Positions 34,376 to 44,132 of a DNA stretch of 64,000 bases are shown one piece after another. The stretch lies in the NCBI RefSeq assembly GCF_031846265.1, contig NZ_JAVRIA010000001.1, forward strand, positions 186,001 through 250,000, given 5' to 3'. Under the pieces are notes generated by a model. The model was not told the origin of the DNA and did no database searches. It was given only the letters and a program-made list of their open reading frames with translations. The position numbers and the translations under genes were made by a program. Source of the stretch: Microcosmobacter mediterraneus (GTDB lineage Bacteria; Bacteroidota; Bacteroidia; Flavobacteriales; Flavobacteriaceae). Within the stretch, counting starts at the first letter, position 1; each line of letters starts with the position of its first letter.

Positions 34376-34795
34376 ATGGCAACGAACAGAACATTTACAA
34401 TGCTAAAACCAGATGCAGTTGAAAAAGGGCATATTGGTGCAATACTAGAAAAAATAACAGCTTCAGGTTTTAGAATAGTAGCAATGAAGCTCACACAAAT
34501 GACAACAGCAGACGCTCAGACATTTTACGCTATTCACAAAGAACGTCCGTTTTTTGGTGAGTTAGTAGAGTATATGACTAGAGGTCCAATAGTTGCTGCA
34601 ATCTTAGAAAAAGAGAATGCTGTAGAAGATTTTAGAACTTTAATTGGTGCTACAAATCCTGCAGATGCTGCTGAAGGAACTATCCGTAAATTATATGCTG
34701 CTTCAATTGGTGAAAATGCAGTACATGGTAGTGATAGTGATGATAACGCTGCTATTGAAGGAGCTTTTCATTTTTCAGGAAGAGAGCAATTCTAA
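34376..34795 (+). CDS. ndk: Nucleoside-diphosphate kinase
   Basis: 139 residues, standard Ndk length. It has the N-terminal FTMLKPDAV and the catalytic histidine segment NAVHGSDSDDNAAIE. It transfers the terminal phosphate from ATP to other NDPs through a phosphohistidine. It is a single gene with a terminator at 34820-34848. Confidence 0.97.
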   Translation: MATNRTFTMLKPDAVEKGHIGAILEKITASGFRIVAMKLTQMTTADAQTFYAIHKERPFFGELVEYMTRGPIVAAILEKENAVEDFRTLIGATNPADAAEGTIRKLYAASIGENAVHGSDSDDNAAIEGAFHFSGREQF

Positions 34796-34819
34796 AATAA
34801 CGTTTCATAATACCATTCA

Positions 34820-34848
34820 AAGCAACTCTTACGAGTTGCTTTTTTTTG
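34820..34848 (+). terminator. Terminator after ndk
   Basis: AAGCAACTC-TTAC-GAGTTGCTT followed by a T run. Confidence 0.88.
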
Positions 34849-34989
34849 CTTAAACACATAATTAATAAAGAATATTACAGATTATGTAATGTATTAACAG
34901 ATTTGTTGACAAAAACAGTGTTTTTTAATGAGGAAATTTTAAATATCAGTTGTTATATGTATAATTGCACACCTTAAAAAGAAGAATTC

Positions 34990-37533
34990 ATGAAAAAGAT
35001 CTTAACCATCATTACTTCCCTATTGGTCTTCTGTACAGTATTTGGACAGAATAAATCAGAAAAATTATCTCAGTTATTTAGACTTACCAAAGCTAAAATA
35101 ACACTTAACCAGAGTACGCAAGTTCCAAACTTTATAAAATTTAATCCTAATAGCTCATTACAATTAAGAGGGACTAGTGTACAAGATAAGGCCTTATCGT
35201 TTTTAGAAGATTATAAAGCCATATATGGTATCTCAGAGGTGAGTGCTAACTTGAGGTTAGCTGACGTTAAGGTTGATAATTATGGTATGAAAAGGGTAAT
35301 CTTAAAACAAGAGCATGATAATGTACCTGTTTTTGATTCAGAATTACGTTTTCACTTCAATACTAATAATGATTTAACAGCTATTAATGGAAACTTTATG
35401 CCTAATATTAAACTTAATGCTACACCTTCAATACCTAAAAGTCAGGCTAATACCATTGCTTTAAATACCATTAGTGGCACCAATTTAGAAGTTTACAAGA
35501 GTACATTATTTGTGTTTCCTAAGGGCTTAGTAGAAGGTTATGTTTCTGGTTATCATTTAGTATATGAAGTTGAGGTTGTGAATTATTCAGATGTTAGAGA
35601 ATTTATTTATGTAAATGCTCATAATGGTTCTATTGTTCAGCAATTTACAGGAATAGCACATGCTTTAGATAGAGTAGTGTCTGAAAATAACGATGGTAAT
35701 GTTGTGTGGGAAGAAGGTGATGCTTTTCCTGGTATATTAGATTTATGGCAGCAGAATGAAGTCGTGGTATCTGCTCACATGTATAACTTCTTTAAAAATG
35801 CATTTAACTATGTATCATATGATGGTGCAGATGCGCAAATGCGAACTGTAAATAATAATGTTAATATACCATGTCCTAATGCGACTTGGAATGGGTTTAC
35901 AGCAAATTTTTGTGATGGTACAGCCTCTGATGATGTTATTGCGCACGAATGGGGACACGCTTACACTCAATTTACTAATAATTTAATATACGCCTTTCAG
36001 TCTGGTGCAATTAACGAAGCCTACTCTGACATTTGGGGAGAAACCATTGATATTTTAAATAATTATGAAGATGATGATGAAGATTTATCATTAAGAACAG
36101 GATGTAATAGTTCTGAACGTTGGATTATGGGTGAGGATGCTACAGCAATTGCTGGTGGTAATGGTTTAAGAGACTTATGGGATCCAACCTGTAGAAATGA
36201 TCCAGGTAAAGTCACAGATGGTGAGTATTCTTGTGGTAATTTTGATTTAGGCGGTGTACATATTAATTCAGGAATACCAAATCATGCTTATGCGTTATTG
36301 GTAGATGGTGGAAACTTTAATGGTTTTGATGTTGGTGGAATTGGATTTACAAAGACAGCACATATTTTTTGGAGAGCTCAGAGCACCTATTTAACTGCTA
36401 CTAGTGATTTTGAAGATTTAGCTGATGCCTTAGAAGCATCTGCACAAGATTTATTAGGTATAAACTTAGAGGGTTTAACAACAGAAGAAGTTCCTGCAGG
36501 TCCTTCAGGAGAGGTTATTATTCCTAGAGATATAGATCAAGTCATTGCTGCAATATTTGCAGTAGAAATGCGCATAAATCCAGATGCCTGTGGCTATGAA
36601 CCTTTACTTGGTCCTACAGATCCTTTATGTGGAGCAGCGTCAACAGGTCAGATTTTCTTTGAAGATTGGGAAGCTGGTATAGGTTTATGGACCGTAGAGC
36701 AATTACCAGTAAATGCTAGTACTTGGACACCAAGAGATTGGGAAGTAGTTTCAGGTTTACCAGATGGAAGACTAGGTAGCGCAATTTTTGCAGCAGATCC
36801 TATTATTGGAAATTGTGGTAGTGATCTAGAAAATGGTCTTATGCGTTTGAACAGTCCTGTTATGACAATGCCAGATTTTAGTGATGGAATCTACGAAATG
36901 GCTTTTGACCATTATGTGCTTACCGAATTTCTTTGGGATGGTGGAAACATTAAATATAGTTTAGATGGAGGTGATTGGACGCTTGTACCAAGTGCTTCAT
37001 TTTTAACAAACCCTTACAATACAGATCTTAATGCAGCTTCTGCAGGTAACGATAATCCTATTGCTGGTGAACCTAGTTTTACAGGCCAAGATGGTGGAAC
37101 CGTTTCTAGTAGTTGGGGACAAAGTAGTATAGATTTATCATCTTTAGGAGTTACAGCAAATTCATCTATTCAGTTTAGATTTGAGTTTGGATCAGATGGT
37201 TGTAATGGTCGCTTAGGCTGGTTTGTGGATGAGATCGTCGTTTACAATTGTGCTTTAGAAAGTTTATCTGTAGATGAAGAAAACCTTTTAGCGAGTACTT
37301 TACAAGTCTATCCTAATCCTTCAAACGGATTGTTTACGCTAAAGAAAACTACTTTAATTGAACTAGAACGTACTGAGGTTTATGATATTAATGGCAGAGT
37401 GGTTAAAGCCCTAAGTTTAAAAGGAATGGGTTCTGAGAAACAAATTGACTTAACAAATGCTGCTTCTGGTATTTATTTTATGAGAGTACAAACCGAAACT
37501 GCGAGTAAAACGTTTAAATTAATTAAACAATAA
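34990..37533 (+). CDS. Secreted M4 (thermolysin-type) metalloprotease with T9SS domain
   Basis: 847 residues with a signal peptide (ends FGQ, about 20). An FTP/PepSY-type propeptide (about 30-220) precedes the peptidase M4 domain, with HEWGH (His319, Glu320, His323) and the third ligand in NEAYSD (Glu343), plus GGVHINSGIPNHA with the active-site histidine. A beta-sandwich region (about 560-760) follows, then a type IX sorting domain (about 770-847: VYPNPSNG, FKLIKQ). It degrades extracellular proteins. The promoter region has TATAATTG, a variant of the local -7 box. Confidence 0.94.
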   Translation: MKKILTIITSLLVFCTVFGQNKSEKLSQLFRLTKAKITLNQSTQVPNFIKFNPNSSLQLRGTSVQDKALSFLEDYKAIYGISEVSANLRLADVKVDNYGMKRVILKQEHDNVPVFDSELRFHFNTNNDLTAINGNFMPNIKLNATPSIPKSQANTIALNTISGTNLEVYKSTLFVFPKGLVEGYVSGYHLVYEVEVVNYSDVREFIYVNAHNGSIVQQFTGIAHALDRVVSENNDGNVVWEEGDAFPGILDLWQQNEVVVSAHMYNFFKNAFNYVSYDGADAQMRTVNNNVNIPCPNATWNGFTANFCDGTASDDVIAHEWGHAYTQFTNNLIYAFQSGAINEAYSDIWGETIDILNNYEDDDEDLSLRTGCNSSERWIMGEDATAIAGGNGLRDLWDPTCRNDPGKVTDGEYSCGNFDLGGVHINSGIPNHAYALLVDGGNFNGFDVGGIGFTKTAHIFWRAQSTYLTATSDFEDLADALEASAQDLLGINLEGLTTEEVPAGPSGEVIIPRDIDQVIAAIFAVEMRINPDACGYEPLLGPTDPLCGAASTGQIFFEDWEAGIGLWTVEQLPVNASTWTPRDWEVVSGLPDGRLGSAIFAADPIIGNCGSDLENGLMRLNSPVMTMPDFSDGIYEMAFDHYVLTEFLWDGGNIKYSLDGGDWTLVPSASFLTNPYNTDLNAASAGNDNPIAGEPSFTGQDGGTVSSSWGQSSIDLSSLGVTANSSIQFRFEFGSDGCNGRLGWFVDEIVVYNCALESLSVDEENLLASTLQVYPNPSNGLFTLKKTTLIELERTEVYDINGRVVKALSLKGMGSEKQIDLTNAASGIYFMRVQTETASKTFKLIKQ

Positions 37534-37550
37534 GTATTTAATATATAAAA

Positions 37551-37580
37551 AAAGCCTCTCAGAAATGAGAGGCTTTTTTT
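37551..37580. terminator. Terminator after the M4 protease gene
   Basis: AAAGCCTCTC pairs with GAGAGGCTTT, followed by a T run. It also serves the converging DUF721 gene. Confidence 0.88.
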
Positions 37581-37875
37581 ATCGTAGTACTATTTTTTTA
37601 ATGATATCTTTTTTCAAGGCTTCATTAAGCATGGTCATTATTTTTTCTTTACCATAACTTAATTCTTCTCGTAACACAGAAGAGCTGAGTTGTACATATA
37701 AGATATCTCCTTTTAATTGAATATCTGTGGTGTAATTATTTACGCCATTTCCCATAAGGTTTTGCCAGGCTTCTTTTACGTTAACCTTATCTAAGCCATG
37801 TTCTAGTTTATTAGATTCTACAAAGGCTTTTAGGAGATCTTCCATGGAAGAGTGGTCGTTATGTCGTTTACTCAT
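37579..37875 (-). CDS. DUF721 (DciA-like) protein
   Basis: The 98-residue protein has the DUF721 fold pattern (VNVKEAWQNLMGNGVNNYT, VQLSSSVLREELSYGKEKI). The family includes DciA, which helps load the replicative helicase. The position in an operon with recF agrees with a role in DNA metabolism. Its start overlaps the stop of the lipoprotein gene upstream by 4 bp. Confidence 0.85.
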   Translation of the reverse strand: MSKRHNDHSSMEDLLKAFVESNKLEHGLDKVNVKEAWQNLMGNGVNNYTTDIQLKGDILYVQLSSSVLREELSYGKEKIMTMLNEALKKDIIKKIVLR

Positions 37876-38306
37876 TCGTTTATGTTTATACCTTCAAAAC
37901 GTTTGTAAATATATTGAGTGCCTAAGTCATTAACAATAATCATTTGCGTTTCATTAGCAGAAGCAATGGTTTCTTGCCATTCATCATAAAGCGTTTTATA
38001 GTTAATCATTATTTCACCTTCATTAACTAGTAATGTAAAGGGTTCTTTATCATCTGAGGTTTCGTAACCACCATTAAAATTTGGTTTTAATTTTTTTCTA
38101 AATCCCTCTAAACTATCATTAACAATAAAATAATCTATAACTTGGTTAACAGTGTAAGTCCTTTCCTCGTTATTAGCATTAATTACTTTTTCTATTTCCC
38201 AATAACCAGTTATATGCGGAATCATGGCCTTGGCATCTTTTTTACAGCTAAAAACACATGCAATAATTACAAAAAGCAGAGTGTATTTTGTTAGTTGATG
38301 CTTCAT
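37872..38306 (-). CDS. Lipocalin-like lipoprotein
   Basis: The 144-residue lipoprotein (CVFSC, Cys21) has a small beta-barrel-type domain: ITGYWEIEKVINANN then alternating strands ending MIIVNDLGTQYIYKRFEG. The pattern resembles the lipocalin-like family common in Bacteroidota. The ligand is unknown. It sits between recF and the DUF721 gene with near-overlapping ends, a common flavobacterial arrangement. Confidence 0.72.
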   Translation of the reverse strand: MKHQLTKYTLLFVIIACVFSCKKDAKAMIPHITGYWEIEKVINANNEERTYTVNQVIDYFIVNDSLEGFRKKLKPNFNGGYETSDDKEPFTLLVNEGEIMINYKTLYDEWQETIASANETQMIIVNDLGTQYIYKRFEGININE

Positions 38307-38311
38307 GTTGT

Positions 38312-39391
38312 TTATAGTTTAAATATTTTGTAAGATTGATGCGTTTCTTTAACAACGGCTTCTGTACGTTCAGCATGTGTGTCGCTAATAAATAATTGTC
38401 CAAAATGAGCATCATCTACTAATTTAATAATTTGCGCTACGCGATTTTCATCTAGTTTATCAAAAACATCATCTAATAATAAAATAGGAGCAACACCACT
38501 TTGTTGTTTCAAAAAATCAAACTGTGCGAGTTTTAAGGCTACTAAAAATGATTTTTGTTGCCCTTGACTTCCAAATTTTTTAACAGGATAATCTTCAATT
38601 AAAAATTGTAAATCGTCTTTATGGATACCAACAGACGTGTATTGCAGTGCCTTATCTTTATTAATGTTATCCTCTAAAAGTTGTTTTAGGCTGTTTTCAA
38701 ATAAATCGCTCTTGTATTTTAACTGTACTGTTTCATTAGCATTACTGATGGCAACATAATGTTCTTGAAATATTGGAATAAATTCCTTTAAAAAAGCATC
38801 TCGTACTTTAAATAGTTCTGAGCCAAATACTTCTAATTGCGTATTGTAAATATCTAAAGTCTCAGCATTAAAGGTGTTATTTAGTGCAAAGTATTTTAAT
38901 AATGCGTTGCGTTGCGATAGTATTTTATTGTAATTAATGAGGTTACTTAAATACGTTTTGTTACTCTGAGAGATAACGCTATCTATAAATTTTCGCCTAG
39001 TATCACTGCCTTCAATAATGAGATCTCTATCAGCTGGAGAAATAATAACTAATGGAATAAAACCAATATGATCACTAAATCTGTCGTAGGCTTTAGCGTT
39101 TCTTTTAATTATTTTTTTCTGACCACGTTTTAAAGACACAATAATTTTTTCTTCATTTTCATGCTTGTTAAAAACACCATCTACAACAAAAAAATCGGTA
39201 TTATGCTTAATATTCTGGCTAGATATAGGATTAAAATAACTCTTTCCAAAAGCTAAATGATAGATAGCATCAAGGACATTGGTTTTACCAATACCATTAG
39301 CGCCAACAAAACAATTTATCTTCTCATCGAAGCTAAAAGTCTTGCTTTCAAAATTTTTATAATTGATCAAAGAGAGTTGATCGAGTTTCAT
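38312..39391 (-). CDS. recF: DNA repair ATPase RecF
   Basis: 359 residues, full-length RecF. It has Walker A GANGIGKTNVLD, the ABC signature region FGSQGQQKSFLVALKLAQ and Walker B PILLLDDVFDKLD. It helps load RecA at gaps during replication repair. It is the first gene of the recF-lipocalin-DUF721 operon, divergent from the TPR gene. Confidence 0.96.
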   Translation of the reverse strand: MKLDQLSLINYKNFESKTFSFDEKINCFVGANGIGKTNVLDAIYHLAFGKSYFNPISSQNIKHNTDFFVVDGVFNKHENEEKIIVSLKRGQKKIIKRNAKAYDRFSDHIGFIPLVIISPADRDLIIEGSDTRRKFIDSVISQSNKTYLSNLINYNKILSQRNALLKYFALNNTFNAETLDIYNTQLEVFGSELFKVRDAFLKEFIPIFQEHYVAISNANETVQLKYKSDLFENSLKQLLEDNINKDKALQYTSVGIHKDDLQFLIEDYPVKKFGSQGQQKSFLVALKLAQFDFLKQQSGVAPILLLDDVFDKLDENRVAQIIKLVDDAHFGQLFISDTHAERTEAVVKETHQSYKIFKL

Positions 39392-39485
39392 AGTATTATA
39401 ACGAGATTCTTAGCTATCACTTAAAGAACCTGCAAATTATCGAAAAATATCAAATAATAAGCCTTTTAAATCCCAATAAATATTA

Positions 39486-39493
39486 TATTTTTG
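39486..39493 (+). promoter_or_regulatory. -7 box before the TPR gene
   Basis: TATTTTTG matches TAnnTTTG, about 22 bp before the start at 39515. Confidence 0.55.
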
Positions 39494-39514
39494 CGGCGCA
39501 TAAATTGAGAATGT

Positions 39515-40288
39515 ATGGCAACGTATAAGAAAAGAGGATATAAAAAACCAACACCTAAAGTTAAAGGTGAGAAGGAAGAAATTTTTGATGGAGAGTCAAC
39601 TACTAAAGAAGTTTTTGAAACCTTAGATAATACAGCATCTAAAGCAGAAGACTTCGTTGTAAAAAACCAAAATGTAATTTTTGGAATTATAGCAGTAGTT
39701 GCTTTGGCTGTTTTAGGATATCTAGGTTATGAGCGTTATATAGCTACACCAAAACATCAAGAAGCTATGAACGAAATGTTTACAGCGCAACAATATTTTG
39801 ATCAGGCAGTTAATGGAGCAGATAAAGATTCGCTTTACACGTTATCTTTAAAAGGTGGTGAAGGAAAATTAGGCATGATTGATATTATAGATCAGTACAG
39901 TGGTACAGATGCTGCTAATATTGCTAGTTATTATGCTGGTACTGCTTATTTGAATTTGAAAGATTACGAAAATGCAATTAAATATTTAAGCGATTTCTCT
40001 AGTGATGATAAAATGTTGGGTCCTATTGCACTTGGTGGTATTGGAGATGCATTTGTGCAGCTTAATCAACCTAATGAAGCCTTAGAATATTACGAAAAAG
40101 CGGTTAACCATAATACTAACGATTACACAACACCAATGTATTTGTTAAAAGCGGCTAATGTAGCAATGACAGTAGAGGATAACTCTAAAGCTTTAAATTA
40201 TTTAAAGCGTATTAGTGATGAGTTTTCAAAATCTACAGAAGCGAGCCAGGTTGAAGTACTCATTGGTAAAGCGGAAGAAAGTTTATAA
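39515..40288 (+). CDS. TPR-containing membrane protein (YfgM-like)
   Basis: 257 residues with a basic N-terminus and a single membrane helix (about 50-68: VIFGIIAVVALAVLGYLGY). A periplasmic tetratricopeptide region (about 75-255) contains the repeats AASYYAGTAYLNLKDYENAIKYL and GDAFVQLNQPNEALEYYEKA. It resembles YfgM-type ancillary proteins of the Sec/outer-membrane assembly route. It is 3 bp upstream of ribH. Confidence 0.85.
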   Translation: MATYKKRGYKKPTPKVKGEKEEIFDGESTTKEVFETLDNTASKAEDFVVKNQNVIFGIIAVVALAVLGYLGYERYIATPKHQEAMNEMFTAQQYFDQAVNGADKDSLYTLSLKGGEGKLGMIDIIDQYSGTDAANIASYYAGTAYLNLKDYENAIKYLSDFSSDDKMLGPIALGGIGDAFVQLNQPNEALEYYEKAVNHNTNDYTTPMYLLKAANVAMTVEDNSKALNYLKRISDEFSKSTEASQVEVLIGKAEESL

Positions 40289-40291
40289 GAT

Positions 40292-40768
40292 ATGGCTACG
40301 GCTAACCATAATTTATCTAATTACGATAAAACAACAATCCCAAATGCAGCTAGTCTGAGATTTGGGATTGTTGTTTCTGAATGGAATGAAACCATAACAG
40401 AAGGTCTCTTTAAAGGTGCAAAATCTACACTAATTGATTGTGGTGCTAAAGAAGACAACATTATACGTTGGAATGTTCCCGGAAGTTTCGAGCTTATTTA
40501 TGGCTCTAAAAAAATGATGGAACAAGATGTTGATGTTGTTATTGCTATTGGTTGTGTTATCCAAGGAGAAACCAAGCATTTTGATTTTGTTTGTGATGGC
40601 GTAACTCAAGGTATCAAGGAACTAAATTTACAAGGTACTAAGCCTGTGATTTTCTGTGTACTAACAGATAATACCAGAGAACAATCTTTAGCACGATCTG
40701 GAGGAGAACATGGTAATAAAGGTGTAGAAGCTGCCATTACAGCGATTAAAATGGCTTTTTTAGGTTAA
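40292..40768 (+). CDS. ribH: 6,7-dimethyl-8-ribityllumazine synthase
   Basis: 158 residues, standard length. It has SEWNETITEGLFKGA, the substrate-loop WNVPGSFEL and GCVIQGETKHFDFVCD with the catalytic histidine. It condenses the ribityl-pyrimidine and dihydroxybutanone phosphate in riboflavin synthesis, forming large capsids. The 183 bp that follow contain a candidate promoter (TATTTTTG at 40920-40927) for the small membrane genes. Confidence 0.96.
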   Translation: MATANHNLSNYDKTTIPNAASLRFGIVVSEWNETITEGLFKGAKSTLIDCGAKEDNIIRWNVPGSFELIYGSKKMMEQDVDVVIAIGCVIQGETKHFDFVCDGVTQGIKELNLQGTKPVIFCVLTDNTREQSLARSGGEHGNKGVEAAITAIKMAFLG

Positions 40769-40919
40769 GGCTGAAATTGTAGACCAAGTCGAACTTGAAA
40801 TAGAATTCGAATTTAATATCTAGAATTTGGATTTGTTAATCGGTTTTTATTTTCCACTAACCACTAAAACTGTTAACATTTTTTAGGAGATGACCACCTG
40901 TAATGTCTTGTATTTTCTG

Positions 40920-40927
40920 TATTTTTG
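40920..40927 (+). promoter_or_regulatory. -7 box before the small membrane protein genes
   Basis: TATTTTTG matches TAnnTTTG, 24 bp before the GTG start at 40952. Confidence 0.5.
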
Positions 40928-40951
40928 ATAGTGTAACAGCAATTTAAGTAC

Positions 40952-41167
40952 GTGCCTTTATTTCATCAAAGAAAACCCAAACGATTTCGATATAAATCTA
41001 GAAGAGATCAAGACAATTTGCCAGATAAAGAACGCTTTGAGGAACAATGGCAAAACTTAAGAGGCGAACGTAAATCTAAAAAAGGAAAACTGTCAAGTAT
41101 GTCAGTTTTAATGATACTTTTCATTATGGTATTAATATTGATGTATGTTCTAAGAAGTTATGAATAA
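40952..41167 (+). CDS. Small single-helix membrane protein (paralogue 1)
   Basis: 71 residues from a GTG start. The start is fixed by alignment with the next gene: MPLFHQRKPKRFRYKSR against MGLFKQRANKRFDYKPR. A basic N-terminus is followed by one C-terminal membrane helix (about 48-68). Similar proteins between ribH and mutL in flavobacteria are sometimes mislabelled as riboflavin synthase beta. Function is unknown; the two paralogues are probably cotranscribed with mutL. Confidence 0.75.
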   Translation: MPLFHQRKPKRFRYKSRRDQDNLPDKERFEEQWQNLRGERKSKKGKLSSMSVLMILFIMVLILMYVLRSYE

Positions 41168-41175
41168 GTTAAGCT

Positions 41176-41454
41176 ATGGGATTATTTAAACAGCGTGCAA
41201 ATAAACGATTCGATTACAAACCAAGATATTATAAAGGTGATGGTAATCCTTATGAAATTAAACACAAATTCGATGAGTTTAGAACTACAGTAGGTACTAA
41301 TTCTGGCATTAAGAATAAGTTTAATAAGGCTATGGATGATCATAAAAATAATCCAAATGAATCTGCAAATAGAAGAGTAGCCATTATTATTGGTTTATTA
41401 ATCCTTATTTTTTTAGTTATTATTGAATTTGATTTATCTATATTTCTCTCTTAA
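41176..41454 (+). CDS. Small single-helix membrane protein (paralogue 2)
   Basis: 92 residues with the same layout as its upstream neighbour: a basic MGLFKQRANKRFDYKPRYY start, a hydrophilic middle with several Asn and Lys, and one C-terminal helix (about 68-90). It ends 5 bp before mutL. The function is unknown. Confidence 0.8.
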   Translation: MGLFKQRANKRFDYKPRYYKGDGNPYEIKHKFDEFRTTVGTNSGIKNKFNKAMDDHKNNPNESANRRVAIIIGLLILIFLVIIEFDLSIFLS

Positions 41455-41459
41455 AATTA

Positions 41460-43304
41460 ATGGCAGATATCATTCAATTATTACCAGACCATGTTGCCAA
41501 TCAGATAGCAGCAGGTGAAGTTGTGCAGCGTCCAGCATCAGTAGTTAAAGAGCTACTAGAAAATGCTATAGATGCTCAGTCTGATGCTATTACATTAATT
41601 ATTAAAGATGCTGGTAAAACGCTTATACAAGTTATTGATAATGGTATTGGAATGAGCGAAACTGATGCACGACTCAGTTTTGAGCGTCATGCAACATCTA
41701 AGATTAAAACTGCTGAAGATTTATTTCAACTCAATACCAAAGGCTTTAGAGGAGAAGCTCTAGCAAGTATAGCAGCTATTGCACATGCAGAGTTAAAAAC
41801 TAAAAAAGAGAATGCAGAACTAGGTGTAGCCATTACTATAGAAGGTAGTGAGGTAAAATCGCAAGAGGTGGTGGTTACGCCAAAAGGAACCTCTATTGCT
41901 GTTAAAAACCTGTTTTATAATATACCAGCTCGACGTAATTTTTTAAAGTCTGATGCTGTAGAGTTACGACATATTATTGATGAGTTTCATCGTGTTGCTT
42001 TAATTCACTATGGAATTAATTTTAAATTAATCCATAACGGAAGTGAGTTATTTAACCTACCTGAAAGTAATCAGCGACAACGTATCGTTAATATTTTTGG
42101 CGGAAAAACGAATGAGAAACTAGTACCTATTAACGAAGACACTGAGGTGTTGAAACTCTCAGGGTTTGTTGGTAAGCCTCAGTTTGCCAAGAAGACCAGA
42201 TCAGAACAGTTTTTCTTTGTAAATAATAGGTTTATTAAAAGTGCTTATCTAAATCACGCGGTTAATTCGGCCTTTGAAGGTTTAATGAAGGATGGTTATC
42301 ATCCATCGTATTTTTTAAATTTACAAGTTGATCCAAAAACTATTGATATTAATATTCATCCTACAAAAACCGAAATAAAATTTGATGATGAACATACGCT
42401 TTATGCTATTATGCGTTCTGCAATTAAACATAGTTTAGGACAGTTTAATATTTCACCTGTTTTAGATTTTAATAGAGATCATAATTTAGATACACCTTAC
42501 AGTTACCAAGAAAAACACGCTAGTACACCAACGGTTGAAGTAGATCGTTCATACAACCCTTTTAAAGCAGACGTGGATGTTGCTTCAAAATCTAGAGGAT
42601 TTCACTCCAAAACCAAAGGCGCAAAGTCTTGGGAAAGTTTATATGTTGGTTTAAAAGATGATTCTGAAAGCACAGATAAGATTAATATTGAAAACGAACA
42701 GCAAGTACAATCTTTGTTTTCTGAAAGCTCAGACATATCCCAAAATCAATCCACATTTCAGCTTCAAAATAAATACATAGTTAGTACTATAAAATCTGGA
42801 TTATTAATCATAGATCAGTATAGAGCGCATCAGCGTATCTTGTACGAAAATTTGTTAAAGAGTATTACCATCAGTGAAGCTGTAAGCCAACAATTGTTGT
42901 TTCCGTTGCAATTACAATTTTCTAAACAAGAGCTCATTATTCTTAAAGATTTGAAATCAGATTTGGAGTGTACAGGATTCGTGTTTAAAACATTTACAGA
43001 AGACAGTGTTGAGGTTACAGGTGTTCCAATGCACGTATCTGAAAGCGAAGTATCTATTGTATTAGAACAACTTGTAAGCGATGTAGAACACCAAATACCA
43101 GATCATAGCTTTAGTGTTACAGATTTGGTAGCAAAATCCTTAGCAAAAAGTTTAGCCATTAGACGAGGTCAAAAATTAACTCATGAAGAGCAAGACCATT
43201 TAATTAATCGATTATTTGCCTGTAAAGAACCATCAGTATCACCAACCAATAAAGCCACTTTTGTAATGATGGATGCAAGTGAGTTAGATAAGAAATTTAT
43301 TTAA
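41460..43304 (+). CDS. mutL: DNA mismatch repair protein MutL
   Basis: 614 residues. The N-terminal GHKL ATPase (about 1-215) has ELLENAIDAQ, DNGIGM and TKGFRGEALASIAA. The transducer domain and C-terminal dimerisation domain (about 430-614) follow. The C-terminal region has LFACKEPSVSPTNKAT at the position of the C-terminal metal-site motif. It links MutS mismatch recognition to strand removal. It is followed 3 bp later by a rhomboid gene. Confidence 0.97.
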   Translation: MADIIQLLPDHVANQIAAGEVVQRPASVVKELLENAIDAQSDAITLIIKDAGKTLIQVIDNGIGMSETDARLSFERHATSKIKTAEDLFQLNTKGFRGEALASIAAIAHAELKTKKENAELGVAITIEGSEVKSQEVVVTPKGTSIAVKNLFYNIPARRNFLKSDAVELRHIIDEFHRVALIHYGINFKLIHNGSELFNLPESNQRQRIVNIFGGKTNEKLVPINEDTEVLKLSGFVGKPQFAKKTRSEQFFFVNNRFIKSAYLNHAVNSAFEGLMKDGYHPSYFLNLQVDPKTIDINIHPTKTEIKFDDEHTLYAIMRSAIKHSLGQFNISPVLDFNRDHNLDTPYSYQEKHASTPTVEVDRSYNPFKADVDVASKSRGFHSKTKGAKSWESLYVGLKDDSESTDKINIENEQQVQSLFSESSDISQNQSTFQLQNKYIVSTIKSGLLIIDQYRAHQRILYENLLKSITISEAVSQQLLFPLQLQFSKQELIILKDLKSDLECTGFVFKTFTEDSVEVTGVPMHVSESEVSIVLEQLVSDVEHQIPDHSFSVTDLVAKSLAKSLAIRRGQKLTHEEQDHLINRLFACKEPSVSPTNKATFVMMDASELDKKFI

Positions 43305-43307
43305 ATT

Positions 43308-44132
43308 ATGAGACTAGGAATTACAGATGCTGTAAAGCATTTACTCATTATTAACGTTATTATGTTCATTGGTAAAATTTACATTGGACAGGGTTTATTG
43401 TTCGATGAGTGGTTTACTATGTATTTTCCAAGTAATGATTTATTTAAGCCTTGGCAAGTTATAACACATATGTTTATGCATGGTGATGGTATGCATTTGT
43501 TGTTTAATATGTTTGCGCTTTGGATGTTTGGAACTCCTGTGGAGCAAAGACTTGGAACAAAAAAGTTTTTGTTTATTTATTTTTCTGCAGGTTTTGGAGC
43601 TTTGTTATTTCAATTGGGATATTACTACATAGACTTTTTCCCTCAAATGCAAGAGATAGCAAGTTTAAATATTAATAAAGATTTGCTAAATGATATATTG
43701 AATATAGATGCTTTTAGGAATAATGCGTACCAACCACAAATTTTTATAGATGCTGCAAATGAAAAATTTAGATTAGCAAACTTTACTGGATCCACGCTTA
43801 CAGACCCTCAAACGTATGCATTAATTGAAATGAATATTACAACTCAATCAGGTATGTTAGGTGCATCTGGTTGTATCATGGGAATATTGGCAGCCTTTGG
43901 AATGATGAACCCTAATGCAAAACTCATGATGATATTTTTGCCAATACCTATAAAGGCAAAATATTTTATACCAGGAATTATCATCCTTGATATTATTTCT
44001 GCCTTTACAGGACAATCATTCTTTAGTCCAAGTAATACTGCTTACATGGCTCACGTTGGTGGCGCTGTTGTTGGTTTCCTTATTATGTGGTTTTGGAGGA
44101 AAAACAGTATGGATAAATACCGTTGGAACTAA
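43308..44132 (+). CDS. Rhomboid family intramembrane serine protease 1
   Basis: The 274-residue polytopic protein has the catalytic Ser187 in GASG and His249 in MAHVGGAVVGF, plus the conserved HMFMHGDGMHLLFNMFALWMFG region (about 54-75). A long insertion between helices (about 107-180) is unusual. It cleaves membrane helices within the bilayer. It is adjacent to a second, shorter rhomboid. Confidence 0.9.
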   Translation: MRLGITDAVKHLLIINVIMFIGKIYIGQGLLFDEWFTMYFPSNDLFKPWQVITHMFMHGDGMHLLFNMFALWMFGTPVEQRLGTKKFLFIYFSAGFGALLFQLGYYYIDFFPQMQEIASLNINKDLLNDILNIDAFRNNAYQPQIFIDAANEKFRLANFTGSTLTDPQTYALIEMNITTQSGMLGASGCIMGILAAFGMMNPNAKLMMIFLPIPIKAKYFIPGIIILDIISAFTGQSFFSPSNTAYMAHVGGAVVGFLIMWFWRKNSMDKYRWN

